This document shows, piece after piece, positions 51,177-59,585 of a DNA stretch of 64,000 nucleotides. A model generated the notes under the pieces. That model saw only the letters and a program-made list of their open reading frames with translations, was not told the DNA's origin and did no database searches. The stretch comes from Catenuloplanes niger. GTDB taxonomy: Bacteria > Actinomycetota > Actinomycetes > Mycobacteriales > Micromonosporaceae. Location of the stretch: the NCBI RefSeq assembly GCF_031458255.1, contig NZ_JAVDYC010000001.1, forward strand, positions 5,341,001-5,405,000, written 5' to 3'. The stretch's first letter is position 1; each line of letters opens with the position of its first letter. Both the position numbers and the translations under genes were made by a program.

Positions 51177-52397
51177 TCAGGGGGAGCTGAGGACCGCCGC
51201 CAGCCGGCCGAGTGCGACGTCGATGTCGTCCTCCGTCACGGTGAGCGGAGGAGCGAGCCGGATCGTGGAGCCGTGCGTGTCCTTGACCAGGACACCCCGC
51301 TCCAGCAGCAGTTCGCAGGCGCGGCGGCCGGTCATCAGCGCGGGGTCGATGTCCACGCCGGCCCAGAGCCCGCGCCCGCGTACCGCGATGACGCCCTTGC
51401 CGATCAGGTCGGTGAGCCCGGCGTGCAGGCGGGTGCCGAGCGCGGCGGACCGGCGCTGGAACTCGCCGGTGGCCAGCAGGTTCACCACCTCGGCGGCGAC
51501 CGCGCAGGCCAGCGGGTTGCCGCCGAACGTGGAGCCGTGCTCGCCGGGGCGGAGCACGCCGAGCACGTCACGGCGGCCGGCGACCGCGGAGACCGGCACG
51601 ATGCCGCCGCCGAGCGCCTTGCCGAGCAGGACCAGATCGGGGCGGACGCCCTCGTGGTCGCAGGCGAACGTGGTGCCGGTGCGGCCCAGGCCGGACTGGA
51701 TCTCGTCCGCGACGAACAGCACGTTCCGCTCGGTGCAGAGCGCGCGCACGCCGGTGAGGTATCCGGGCGGCGGCACCAGCACACCGGCCTCGCCCTGGAT
51801 CGGCTCGATCAGCACCGCCACCGTGTCCTCGGTGATCGCGGACGCCATCGCGGCCAGGTCGCCGTAGGGAACCACGGTGAAGCCCGGCGTGTACGGACCG
51901 AAGTCGTTCCGCGCGTCCGCGTCGGTGGAGAAGCTGACGATCGTGGTGGTCCGGCCGTGGAAGTTCCCGTCCGCCACGATGATGTTCGCGCGGCCGGTGC
52001 CCACGCCCTTGACCCGGTAACCCCAGGCCCGGGACACCTTGATCGCGGTCTCCACCGCCTCCGCGCCGGTGTTCATCGGCAGCACGAGATCCTGCCCGCA
52101 CAGCTCGGCCAGCCCTCGGCAGAACGCCGCGAACCGGTCGTGCACGAACGCGCGGCTGGTCAGCGTGAGCCGGTCCAGTTGCGCGTGCGCGGCCGCGATC
52201 AGCGCCGGGTGCCGGTGCCCGAAGTTGAGCGCGGAGTATCCGGCCAGGCAGTCCAGGTAGCGACGGCCGTCGACGTCGGTCACCCAGGCGCCCTCGGCCT
52301 CCGCGATGACCACCGGCAGCGGGTGGTAGTTGTGCGCGGTCCACCGCTCCGCGTCCGCCAGCGCCTTCGGCGTCAGCGTGAGGTCATCGATGATCAT
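51177..52397 (-). CDS. rocD: Ornithine aminotransferase
   Basis: A 406-residue class III PLP aminotransferase converting ornithine and 2-oxoglutarate to glutamate semialdehyde and glutamate. Motifs: NYHPLPVVIAEAEGAWV, MNTGAEAVETAIKVSR, the PLP strand VADEIQSGLGRTG, the Schiff-base lysine in LLGKALGGG (about 261) and GSTFGGNPLACAVA. These match OAT rather than acetylornithine transaminase (NTGAEAVE, DGNFHGRT). Only one base separates it from ddaH, so the two form an arginine/ornithine catabolic operon. Confidence 0.95.
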   Translation of the reverse strand: MIIDDLTLTPKALADAERWTAHNYHPLPVVIAEAEGAWVTDVDGRRYLDCLAGYSALNFGHRHPALIAAAHAQLDRLTLTSRAFVHDRFAAFCRGLAELCGQDLVLPMNTGAEAVETAIKVSRAWGYRVKGVGTGRANIIVADGNFHGRTTTIVSFSTDADARNDFGPYTPGFTVVPYGDLAAMASAITEDTVAVLIEPIQGEAGVLVPPPGYLTGVRALCTERNVLFVADEIQSGLGRTGTTFACDHEGVRPDLVLLGKALGGGIVPVSAVAGRRDVLGVLRPGEHGSTFGGNPLACAVAAEVVNLLATGEFQRRSAALGTRLHAGLTDLIGKGVIAVRGRGLWAGVDIDPALMTGRRACELLLERGVLVKDTHGSTIRLAPPLTVTEDDIDVALGRLAAVLSSP

Positions 52398-52398
52398 G

Positions 52399-53202
52399 TC
52401 AGTCTCCCGCGCGGATCTCGAGGGTGCAGCACTTCGGGCCGCCGCCGGCCTTGCGCAGCTCGGACAGGTCCACCCCGATCGGCCGGAAGCCGCGGTCCGC
52501 GAGCTGCTGGGCGAAGTTCCCGGCCTGCACCGGCAGGACCACGTGGTGCCCGTCGCTGACCGCGTTCAGCCCGAGCACGGCGGCGTCGTCCGCGCCGGCC
52601 AGGATCGCGTCCGGGAACAGGCGGCGCAGCACCTCGCGGCTGCCGGGCGTGAACGCCTCCGGCAGGTACGCGATCGTGCGCTCGTCCAGCACGCAGAGCG
52701 CGGTGTCCAGGTGGTAGTAGTTCGGGTCGACCAGCTGCAGCGACACCACCGGGCGGCGCAGCACCTCCTGCGCCTGCAGGTGCGACTCGTGCGCGGTCCG
52801 GAAGCCGGTGCCGGCCAGCAGGATGTCGCCGGCCAGCAGGATGTCGCCCTCGCCCTCGTTGACCGCCTTCGCCTCGACCACGTCGAAGCCGGCCCGGCGG
52901 AACCAGTTCGCGTACGCCGGCCCCTCGTCGGCCCGCTCCGGGTCGCGGAACTGCACGGCGAGCACGGTGCCGTCGACCACGGTGGCGCCGTTCGCCGCGA
53001 ACACCATGTCGGGCAGGCCGGGCAGCGGGTCTATCTCCTCGACCGTGTGCCCCAGATCCGCGTAGACGGCTCGCAGCGCGGTCCACTGCCGGACGGCCAG
53101 CTCGGTGTCGTACGGCGCGGCCGGGTCCATCCACGGGTTGATGGCGTACTCGACGGCGAAGTAGGTCGGGCGGCACATGAGGAAGCGCCGATGCGAGAAC
53201 AT
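52399..53202 (-). CDS. ddaH: Dimethylarginine dimethylaminohydrolase / arginine-deiminase-fold enzyme
   Basis: 267 residues of the guanidine-modifying (pentein) fold. The start MFSHRRFLMCRPTYFAVEYAINPWM is diagnostic of actinobacterial DdaH-like proteins paired with rocD. Catalytic elements: FAANGATVV (acid), GTGFRTAHESHLQAQ, YYHLDTALCVL with the His-x-D pair, and the C-terminal nucleophile in GGGPKCCTLEI (near residue 257). It probably produces citrulline or ornithine from arginine or a methylated derivative; exact substrate is not certain. An exact 18-bp tandem duplication (52811-52846) encodes GDILLAGDILLA. Starts at ATG 53202. Confidence 0.85.
   Translation of the reverse strand: MFSHRRFLMCRPTYFAVEYAINPWMDPAAPYDTELAVRQWTALRAVYADLGHTVEEIDPLPGLPDMVFAANGATVVDGTVLAVQFRDPERADEGPAYANWFRRAGFDVVEAKAVNEGEGDILLAGDILLAGTGFRTAHESHLQAQEVLRRPVVSLQLVDPNYYHLDTALCVLDERTIAYLPEAFTPGSREVLRRLFPDAILAGADDAAVLGLNAVSDGHHVVLPVQAGNFAQQLADRGFRPIGVDLSELRKAGGGPKCCTLEIRAGD
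52811..52846 (-). repeat. 18-bp exact tandem duplication within ddaH
   Basis: CCGGCCAGCAGGATGTCG occurs twice head to tail; in-frame on the coding strand. It encodes GDILLA twice. It may be a recent duplication or a convergent match to the family's natural pattern GDxLLxGDxILAGTGFR, so the protein length may be unaltered. Confidence 0.85.
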
Positions 53203-53352
53203 GGGTGCGGCTCCACGGGTTCTTCAGCGAGGGATCTCACGAAGAACGCTATGGCCGACGCTGTTTTCCGATCCACCGTTAACGCTTGCGTCCGGCGGCG
53301 ATTCGTTGCGTTGATCGGCGCCCGGGCGGCGAAACGTTGCCTGAACAGCATT

Positions 53353-53379
53353 TTGGGGGCGGTGAACCACCGCCCCCAA
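53353..53379 (-). terminator. Hairpin terminator
   Basis: TTGGGGGCGGT and ACCGCCCCCAA: 11-bp perfect stem, 5-base loop, 80 bases downstream of the 53459 gene on the minus strand. The rest of the 256-bp gap to ddaH holds only its promoter region. Confidence 0.75.
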
Positions 53380-53458
53380 GCTCGGCATCGGGCGAACCGC
53401 CCCCTGCCCCGGCCCTCCCGAGCGAACCGCTCCGTCGTGCCTGAACTACATATGCCCG

Positions 53459-54016
53459 TCAGAACCAGTTCGGAAACTGTGCGTCAAGCCACTCCCGCGC
53501 CGGCCGGACCGTGTCGGTGTCCAGGCTCAGCCAGGACAGCTCGCCGGTCACCGAGAGGATGCCGACGACCAGCGCGGCGCCGCTGACCAGCATGCCGATC
53601 AGGCCGTCGAACTTGCCGGCCACGTGCCGCCGCCGGGTGGCGACGAAACCGCCGGCCGAGGCGAGGAACGCGATCGCGGCGACCGCGATGCCGTAGCCGC
53701 CGAGCGGACCGGACAGCACCAGCGCGGCCGCGCCGACGCTCAGCGCCAGGCCGATCGTGGCCATGATGCTGGTCCGCGCGCGCGGACCGTGGTCGACGAC
53801 CACCGGCGGCGCCGGCGGCGTGGCCGGGCGCTCGATGACCTCGGTCGCCGGCTCCGTGTCGGTGGAGCTCTTCGCGTACGGGGTACGGTCGTCGACCTTC
53901 GCCCGCGGCGGCGTGTCGGCCTGCGCGCGGGGCGCGACCGGGGGACGGGCCGCGGTGGTCTCTTCCTCGGCGGTGGTCGTCGTGCCCGCCGACCGAGTGA
54001 ACGTGGGGAGCCGCAC
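53459..54016 (-). CDS. Membrane protein with charged Pro/Thr-rich N-terminus, function unknown
   Basis: 185 residues. GTG at 54016 has a perfect ribosome site (AGGAGGT, six bases away) and gives RLPTFTRSAGTTTT, then an acidic/proline-rich cytoplasmic segment (residues 10-80), three membrane helices (ARTSIMATIGLALSVGAAALVLSG, YGIAVAAIAFLASAGGFVA, GLIGMLVSGAALVVGILSV) and a short tail ending WLDAQFPNWF. An upstream in-frame ATG at 54082 would bypass that ribosome site. No family recognised; comparable DUF4190-like small membrane proteins exist. Confidence 0.8.
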   Translation of the reverse strand: MRLPTFTRSAGTTTTAEEETTAARPPVAPRAQADTPPRAKVDDRTPYAKSSTDTEPATEVIERPATPPAPPVVVDHGPRARTSIMATIGLALSVGAAALVLSGPLGGYGIAVAAIAFLASAGGFVATRRRHVAGKFDGLIGMLVSGAALVVGILSVTGELSWLSLDTDTVRPAREWLDAQFPNWF

Positions 54017-54114
54017 GGTGCACCTCCTGGAGTGATGTGGGGGTTTCACTCCTGGTACCCGGGTGCGTCGATCGCCACACATCGCTCACGGTTCACCGGA
54101 CGCCGGACCGGTTT

Positions 54115-54148
54115 CTCCCGCTTCCGGCGTGGTGCGGCCCGCATGCTC
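54115..54148 (+). repeat. Truncated copy of the long interspersed repeat
   Basis: 34 bases starting CTCCCGCTTCCGGCGTGGTG match 6537-6571 in the same orientation with one or two differences, ending at GCATGCTC. A weakly similar GTGGGCACC follows at 54171. It lies in the 207-bp gap between two minus-strand genes. Confidence 0.8.
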
Positions 54149-54223
54149 GGAGCGGGCCCCGGGTGTCCGTGTGGGCACCACGAAACACACGGCCGGCACC
54201 GCGGCCCACGGCCCGGCCCGCCC

Positions 54224-56068
54224 TCAGCCGGCGGCCAGCGCGGCGGCCAGGTCCTCCAGCGGTGCCGGGCGGCCGAGGTGCCAGCCCTGGGCGTGCTCGA
54301 CGCCGAGCGCGGCCAGCGCCTCCAGCTGGGCGGCCGTCTCCACGCCCTCCGCGGTGACCCGCAGCTGGAGGCCGTGGCCGAGGTCGGTGAGCAGCTTGAC
54401 CACGGTGTGGTCGCGCGGGTTCTCCAGCATGCCGGCCACGAACACCTGGTCGATCTTCATGCCGTGCACGGTCAGCGTGGACAGGTGGCGCAGCGTGGTC
54501 GAGCCGGCGCCCATGTCGTCCAGCGTGAGGTGCACGCCGGCCTCCCGCAGCCGCTCCAGCCGGGCGTGCGCGCCGCCGAGCAGCGTCAGGTCCGCGGTCT
54601 CCGGCAGCTCCAGCCGCAGCCGGTCCGGTGGCAGCCCGGTCTCGGCCAGCACGTCCAGCACGGTCTCGTCGAACGGCGTGGTCAGCGTCCGGGTGGAGAC
54701 GTTCACGTTCACCGACGGCGGCGCCGCGTCACCGAGCCGTTCGGTCAGCGCGACCAGGTCGGCGCAGGCGGTCCGCAGCACCCAGCGGTCCAGCGCCGGC
54801 ATCTGCCCGGTGCGCTCCGCGCCGGGCAGGAACCGGTCGGGGGAGAGCCGTCCGAGCCGCGGGTGCTCCCAGCGGACCAGCGCCTCCACGCTCACCACGG
54901 ACCGGTCCTGGATCCGCACGATCGGCTGGTAGACCAGGCGCAACTCGTCGCCGGCGATCGCCTGCCGCACCGACCGGTCGACCTGTTCCACGTCACCCGG
55001 CAGGCCGGCGTCCACGCCGAGCACGGTCACCACGTCGTCGCCGCCGGCCTGTTTCGCCCGGTACATCGCCATGTCCGCGGCGCTGAGCACGGTCTCCGCG
55101 TCGGCCTGCGCGCCGGACGTCGCCACGCCCACGCTCGCCTTGGTCCGCGCGGCCGGCGGGACCGCCGGGTCCGTCTCCGCCGCGGCCGCCCGGTACCGGT
55201 CGCCGATCTCCTTGGCCTCGTGCTCGCCGGCCTCCTCCGGCAGCCGGGTCAGCACCGCGAACTCGTCGCCGCCGAGCCGGGCGACCAGCTCGTCCTCCTT
55301 CGCGACCGCGGCCAGCCGGGCGGCCAGCGAGGTCAGCACGACGTCGCCGACGTGGTGGCCGAACGAATCGTTGATCTTCTTCATGTGGTCCAGGTCGATG
55401 AACGCGACCACCACGCGCGGGCCCGGCTGGTCCGGGTCGGACGCGTCGATGCAGGCCGCCTCGAGCTGCTCCAGGAAGTGCGCGCGGTTCGCCAGCCCGG
55501 TCAGCTCGTCCCGGATGACCTTGGCGGACAGCCGCTCGGTCAGCGTGTCCAGCAGCAGCGCGGCCGAGACGGAGCTGAGCCGGGTGTCGCCGTCGGAGAC
55601 GATCACGTCGTCGTAGCGGGCCTCGCGCGGCCGGGTGCGCAGCCGCTGCGCCGCGGTGAGGACGCTGGTGCCGGCCAGCAGCACCAGCGGGTGCCAGTCG
55701 GTGATCTCGGCCACGGTCTGCCGGCTGGACAGCGGCCGGCCGTAGCCGAACGCACCGGACATGACCAGCAGGAACCGCTCCCGCATGATCAGCCCGAGCC
55801 GTCCGTCCGGCCCCTCGACCGCGACCGAGGTCAGGCCGGGCCGGCCGCGGAACAGCTCGTCCAGCACCGGGCAGGGGGTGTCGGCGGGCACCAGCCGGAG
55901 CGTGGACGCGAGCGACGCGATGTCGTCACGTGCCTGCTCGGACAGCGTCTCCGCGGCCGGGAACCGCCGGCGGATGATGTGGGCCCAGCGGCCGATCACC
56001 CGGTCACCCGTGAGATTCAGCTCCACGGTGTCCCCTCGTGCGGCCCGCTCGATCAGGGTGGCCAGCAT
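54224..56068 (-). CDS. Bifunctional GGDEF-EAL cyclic-di-GMP protein
   Basis: 614 residues from ATG 56068 (a TTG at 56191 would add 41). Residues about 60-170 form a CBS-like or unknown sensor (LSSRQTVAEITDWHPLVLLAGTSVL). The diguanylate cyclase domain has DELTGLANRAHFL and an intact active site RLGGDEFAVL near residue 264. The phosphodiesterase domain starts SVEALVRWEHP (EAL intact, about residue 392) and has LELPETAD, DDMGAGSTTL, MKIDQVFVAGM and AEGVETAAQ, keeping the metal-binding residues but with some divergence from DDFGTGYSSL. Net c-di-GMP activity cannot be predicted. No membrane helices; likely cytoplasmic. Confidence 0.92.
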   Translation of the reverse strand: MLATLIERAARGDTVELNLTGDRVIGRWAHIIRRRFPAAETLSEQARDDIASLASTLRLVPADTPCPVLDELFRGRPGLTSVAVEGPDGRLGLIMRERFLLVMSGAFGYGRPLSSRQTVAEITDWHPLVLLAGTSVLTAAQRLRTRPREARYDDVIVSDGDTRLSSVSAALLLDTLTERLSAKVIRDELTGLANRAHFLEQLEAACIDASDPDQPGPRVVVAFIDLDHMKKINDSFGHHVGDVVLTSLAARLAAVAKEDELVARLGGDEFAVLTRLPEEAGEHEAKEIGDRYRAAAAETDPAVPPAARTKASVGVATSGAQADAETVLSAADMAMYRAKQAGGDDVVTVLGVDAGLPGDVEQVDRSVRQAIAGDELRLVYQPIVRIQDRSVVSVEALVRWEHPRLGRLSPDRFLPGAERTGQMPALDRWVLRTACADLVALTERLGDAAPPSVNVNVSTRTLTTPFDETVLDVLAETGLPPDRLRLELPETADLTLLGGAHARLERLREAGVHLTLDDMGAGSTTLRHLSTLTVHGMKIDQVFVAGMLENPRDHTVVKLLTDLGHGLQLRVTAEGVETAAQLEALAALGVEHAQGWHLGRPAPLEDLAAALAAG

Positions 56069-56183
56069 ACCGGCCGGTACCGTCCCTTGAAGATGATCGA
56101 ACCTGGTTTTTGCTCCTGTGGAAATTCCACTGTCGGCCGGGGCGGCGTGAGCTGGGACGCGGCCGGATGCAGTGACGTATCGC

Positions 56184-56873
56184 TCAGCCAAGCGGCTGGG
56201 CGGGCGCGCCGCAGCACCGCTTGAACTTGCGGCCGGAGCCGCACGGGCAGGGCGCGTTGCGCGGCGGGTCCTTCGGCGGGACCTGGCCTGCGGCGCCGTG
56301 GACGCCGAGCGCCGCGTCGATGTGCCGCATCCGCTCGTCCGGGTCGCGCGGGATCTCGGCGGGCGCGAGGTCGTCGAGCATGTCGGGGTCGCGGCCGAGC
56401 GCCCGCCGGACGCGGCGGCGCGAGTTCAGCAGCATGCCGGCCACGGTCGCGTCGGGGGCGCGGCTGGCCTCCATCTCGTCGAGCTGCTCCTCGGTGAGCA
56501 TCGCGGCGCCGCGCCCGAGCCAGCGCTCGGCGCCGGCCAGGTCACCGCGGATCTCGAGCAGCTCCCCGGCGATCATGCAGTGGCCGTCGTCGAGGAGCGG
56601 ATCGCGGCGCAACCGGCGCAGCAGGTCGTCGGCCCGGTCCGGCTCGCCGTGCGCCAAATGGTGCTCGACGAGCTCGATGATGGCGTACAGCCCGTGCTGG
56701 TCGCGCACCTCGGCCAGCTCGCGGTAGATCTCGGCCGCGCGCTCGGTCTCCCCGGCCGCGCGCCAGGCCGCGGCCGCGTCCAGCAGGATCTCGCTGCGGT
56801 CCGCGGGGTACAGCTCGGCGTCGGCCTCAAGCTCGAGCGCGTGTTCCCGCGAGGGCCGGCTGTCGGTCACCAT
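56184..56873 (-). CDS. SEC-C motif protein with TPR-like repeats
   Basis: 229 residues. Residues 10-125 are TPR-like helix pairs (ILLDAAAAWRAAGETERAAEIYRELAEV, DRADDLLRRLRRDP, AGAERWLGRGAAML) and the last 20 residues form a SEC-C zinc motif (RNAPCPCGSGRKFKRCC). SEC-C motifs occur at the end of SecA and in stand-alone proteins linked to secretion or translation quality control. Function of this protein is unknown. It starts at ATG 56873 and runs into the GGDEF gene region with a short overlap only if the longer start of that gene were used. Confidence 0.85.
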   Translation of the reverse strand: MVTDSRPSREHALELEADAELYPADRSEILLDAAAAWRAAGETERAAEIYRELAEVRDQHGLYAIIELVEHHLAHGEPDRADDLLRRLRRDPLLDDGHCMIAGELLEIRGDLAGAERWLGRGAAMLTEEQLDEMEASRAPDATVAGMLLNSRRRVRRALGRDPDMLDDLAPAEIPRDPDERMRHIDAALGVHGAAGQVPPKDPPRNAPCPCGSGRKFKRCCGAPAQPLG

Positions 56874-56896
56874 TCGGCCAAACTACCGGAATTCGT

Positions 56897-58261
56897 TCAT
56901 TGATCCGCGCCGTGGACCTCTTCCGCGGCCTTGCGCGCGGCGATCAGCACCGGATCCCAGACCGGGGCGAACGGCGGCGCGTAACCGAGGTCGAGCGCGG
57001 TCATCTCCTCCACCGTCATGCCGGACCAGAGCGCCACCGCGAGCGCGTCGATCCGCTTCGCGGCCTCGGACCGGCCGACGATCTGCGCGCCGAGCAGCCG
57101 GCCGGTCCGGCGCTCGGCCAGCAGCTTGACGTGCATCGGCGCGCTGCCCGGGAAGTAGCCGGCCCGGTTCGTCGTCTCGACGGTCGCGGTGACGAAGTCG
57201 AACCCGGCCGCGGTGGCCTCGCGCTCGCGCAGCCCGGTGCGGGCCACCTCCAGGTCGCACACCTTGGTGACCGCGGTGCCGATCGCGCCGGGGAACGTGG
57301 CGTAGCCGCCGCCGATGTTGATGCCGGCCACCCGGCCCTGCTTGTTCGCGTGCGTGCCGAGCGGCAGGTGCACGTTCCGTCCGGTGATCAGGTGCCGGGT
57401 CTCGACGCAGTCACCGGCGGCCCAGACGCCCTCGTGGCCGGGCACCCGCATGCGCAGGTCGGTCAGCAGCCCGCCGTGCTCGCCGACCGGGAGACCGGCG
57501 GAGCGGGCCAGCAACGTGTTCGGGCGGACGCCGAGACCGAGCACCACCACGTCCGCGGGGACCTCGCCGGCCGTGGTGACGACGCCGGTGACGCGGCCGG
57601 CCGCGCCGGCCAGGCCGGTCACCGTGACGCCGGTGCGCACGTCGATGCCGAGCCCGGCCATCGCGTCCCGGACCAGCGCGCCCATGTCCGGGTCCACGGT
57701 GGACATCGGCTGCTCGCCGCGTTCCAGCAGCGTGACGTCGAGGCCCCGGTTGATCAGCGCCTCGGCCATCTCGACGCCGATGTAGCCGCCGCCGATCACC
57801 ACCGCTCGCCGCACCTCCGGCGTGAGCCACGAGGCCAGGCCGTCGCCGTCGTCCAGCGTCTGCACGCCGAAGACCCCACCGAAGTCCACGTCGGCCCACG
57901 GCGGGCTGACCGGCACCGCGCCGGTGGCCAGCACCAGGTGGTCGAACTCGAGATCGAAATCGCCCGAGTCGGACTTCACCGACACGGTACGGGCGTGCGG
58001 GTCGATCGAGACGACCTCGTGCCGTACCCGCAGGTCGATGTCCTGGTTCTCGCGGAACTCGGCCGGCGTGCGGACGATCAGCTCGTCGCGCGTCTTCACC
58101 GTGCCGCCGATCCAGTAGGGGATGCCGCAGGCCGAGTACGACCCGTGGTTCCCCCGCTCGAACGCGACGATCTCCAGCCGGTCGGCCGGGACGCGCTTGC
58201 GGGCCTGGGAGGCGGCGGACATGCCCGCCGCGTCGCCACCGACGACGATCAGCCGTTTCAT
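56897..58261 (-). CDS. CoA-disulfide-reductase/NADH-oxidase-like flavoprotein
   Basis: 454 residues of the pyridine-nucleotide disulfide oxidoreductase family, Group 3 (CoADR/Nox/Npx). FAD-binding IVVGGDAAGMSAASQARK, the single redox Cys in SYSACGIPYWIGG, NAD-binding VVIGGGYIGVEMAEAL, the second FAD motif GVWAAGDCV, and a C-terminal dimer domain (GFDFVTATVETTNRAGYFPG). The single Cys (about residue 43) implies a sulfenic acid or CoA persulfide intermediate rather than a CxxxxC disulfide. Possible roles are NADH oxidase, CoA disulfide reduction or persulfide metabolism. ATG at 58261 chosen; a GTG lies two codons upstream. Confidence 0.9.
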   Translation of the reverse strand: MKRLIVVGGDAAGMSAASQARKRVPADRLEIVAFERGNHGSYSACGIPYWIGGTVKTRDELIVRTPAEFRENQDIDLRVRHEVVSIDPHARTVSVKSDSGDFDLEFDHLVLATGAVPVSPPWADVDFGGVFGVQTLDDGDGLASWLTPEVRRAVVIGGGYIGVEMAEALINRGLDVTLLERGEQPMSTVDPDMGALVRDAMAGLGIDVRTGVTVTGLAGAAGRVTGVVTTAGEVPADVVVLGLGVRPNTLLARSAGLPVGEHGGLLTDLRMRVPGHEGVWAAGDCVETRHLITGRNVHLPLGTHANKQGRVAGINIGGGYATFPGAIGTAVTKVCDLEVARTGLREREATAAGFDFVTATVETTNRAGYFPGSAPMHVKLLAERRTGRLLGAQIVGRSEAAKRIDALAVALWSGMTVEEMTALDLGYAPPFAPVWDPVLIAARKAAEEVHGADQ

Positions 58262-58279
58262 CACCACACCGACGATGAT

Positions 58280-59416
58280 TTACCCGCGAGTGGCCTCGGT
58301 CAACGCGGCCAGCACGCCGTCGAGTGAACCGTGCCGCGCGAACGAGGCCCGTTGCCGCGCCGCGCCGGAGCCGTGCGAGCGCAGCCGGCTCATCAGGACG
58401 GTGGCGATCTCCAGGTCGCCGTGCCGTTCCAGCTGCGGGCGGACCAGGTCGAACAGCCGGCGCAGCAGGTGCCAGGCCGGTCGCGGGCGCTGGTTGACCA
58501 GGTCGACCGCGAGGCCCTCCAGCCCGTCGTGCGCGGCCCGCCAGTGCGCGGCGGACAGCAGCTGCTGGTTGATCGCGGGGGCCGGCAGGCCGGCCTCGAC
58601 GTCCGTGATCGCGGTGCCGACCAGCGCCCGGACCAGCGCGGCGACCAGCGCGGTGTCCGCCAGCGACGGGCAGACGTCCCCGATCCGGAGCTCGACCGCG
58701 CTTCCGTCCGGGGCGAGCCGGGCGTGCCAGTGCAGCATGCTCTCGTCCAGCACGACGCCGGACGCGATCAGGTCGTCGAGCAGGTGCCGGTAGTGCGCGT
58801 ACGACTCCAGCAGCGGCGTCGGGCCGACCGACGGCCAGCGCTCCCACATGATCGATCGCCAGCTCGCGTACCCGGTGTCGATGCCCTGGTAGAACGGCGA
58901 GTTCGCGGTGACCGCGTGCAGCACCGGCAGCCACGGCCGGACGTGGTTGAGCACCTGCACGGCCAGCTCCGGGTCGTCCACGCCGACCCGTACGAGCGTG
59001 CCGTTGAGCCCGTGGCCGGGCGCGAGCGGGCCGAATCGCTCCGCCGTCCGGTGACACCGCGGCAGGTCCGCGACCGGCGCGTCCGGGCCGGTCAGCGGGC
59101 AGGCGCCGATCGCGGTCAGCCGGGCGCCGGCCGCCTCGGCCGCGTCCGCGACCCCCTCGCGGAGCAGGCTCATCGACCGCCACAGCGCGTCCAGGTCACC
59201 GGCCGGCGGCCCGGCCACACCGATCTGGGTGCGGAGGTAGGCGTGCCGCACGGAGGCGCGCAACGCCGGGGAGACGCGCTCCAGGACGTCGTCGACGACC
59301 GGTGCCGGTGCCGGCCGCCGCGCGTCGAGCAGCAGGAACTCCTCCTCGACGCCGAGCGTGAGGGCGCCTCGCGCGAGGCCGGCGGTCCGGTCCGTGGTGG
59401 TCGGCATCAGGCTCAC
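58280..59416 (-). CDS. YbdK-family carboxylate-amine ligase (glutamate-cysteine ligase 2-like)
   Basis: 378 residues. ALTLGVEEEFLLLDA is the GCS2 metal-binding opening (E-E-E-F), then YLRTQIGVAGPP, GHGLNGTLVRVGV, YQGIDTGYASWRSIMWERWP and VELRIGDVCPSLADTALVAALVRAL. YbdK-type proteins have weak glutamate-cysteine ligase activity in vitro, but in actinomycetes that make mycothiol or ergothioneine they may act on other carboxylates. GTG at 59416 has GGAGGG seven bases upstream; the ATG at 59407 is also possible. It ends 19 bases before the flavoprotein gene, so they may be co-transcribed. Confidence 0.92.
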   Translation of the reverse strand: MSLMPTTTDRTAGLARGALTLGVEEEFLLLDARRPAPAPVVDDVLERVSPALRASVRHAYLRTQIGVAGPPAGDLDALWRSMSLLREGVADAAEAAGARLTAIGACPLTGPDAPVADLPRCHRTAERFGPLAPGHGLNGTLVRVGVDDPELAVQVLNHVRPWLPVLHAVTANSPFYQGIDTGYASWRSIMWERWPSVGPTPLLESYAHYRHLLDDLIASGVVLDESMLHWHARLAPDGSAVELRIGDVCPSLADTALVAALVRALVGTAITDVEAGLPAPAINQQLLSAAHWRAAHDGLEGLAVDLVNQRPRPAWHLLRRLFDLVRPQLERHGDLEIATVLMSRLRSHGSGAARQRASFARHGSLDGVLAALTEATRG

Positions 59417-59585
59417 AGGTCGGCCCTCCGGGTGCGCGGGAGACGGGAGTCGGCGGGCGGCGGGCGCTTCCCGGACCCGCCGCACGCCGTGCTTCCCTCC
59501 CGATCACGCTAGCGGCGGCCGGGAGCGGCCCGGGCGGGTTTGGCAGATCTTCACCGGCCGGCCGCCGGGCGGTAGAACCGCGAGA

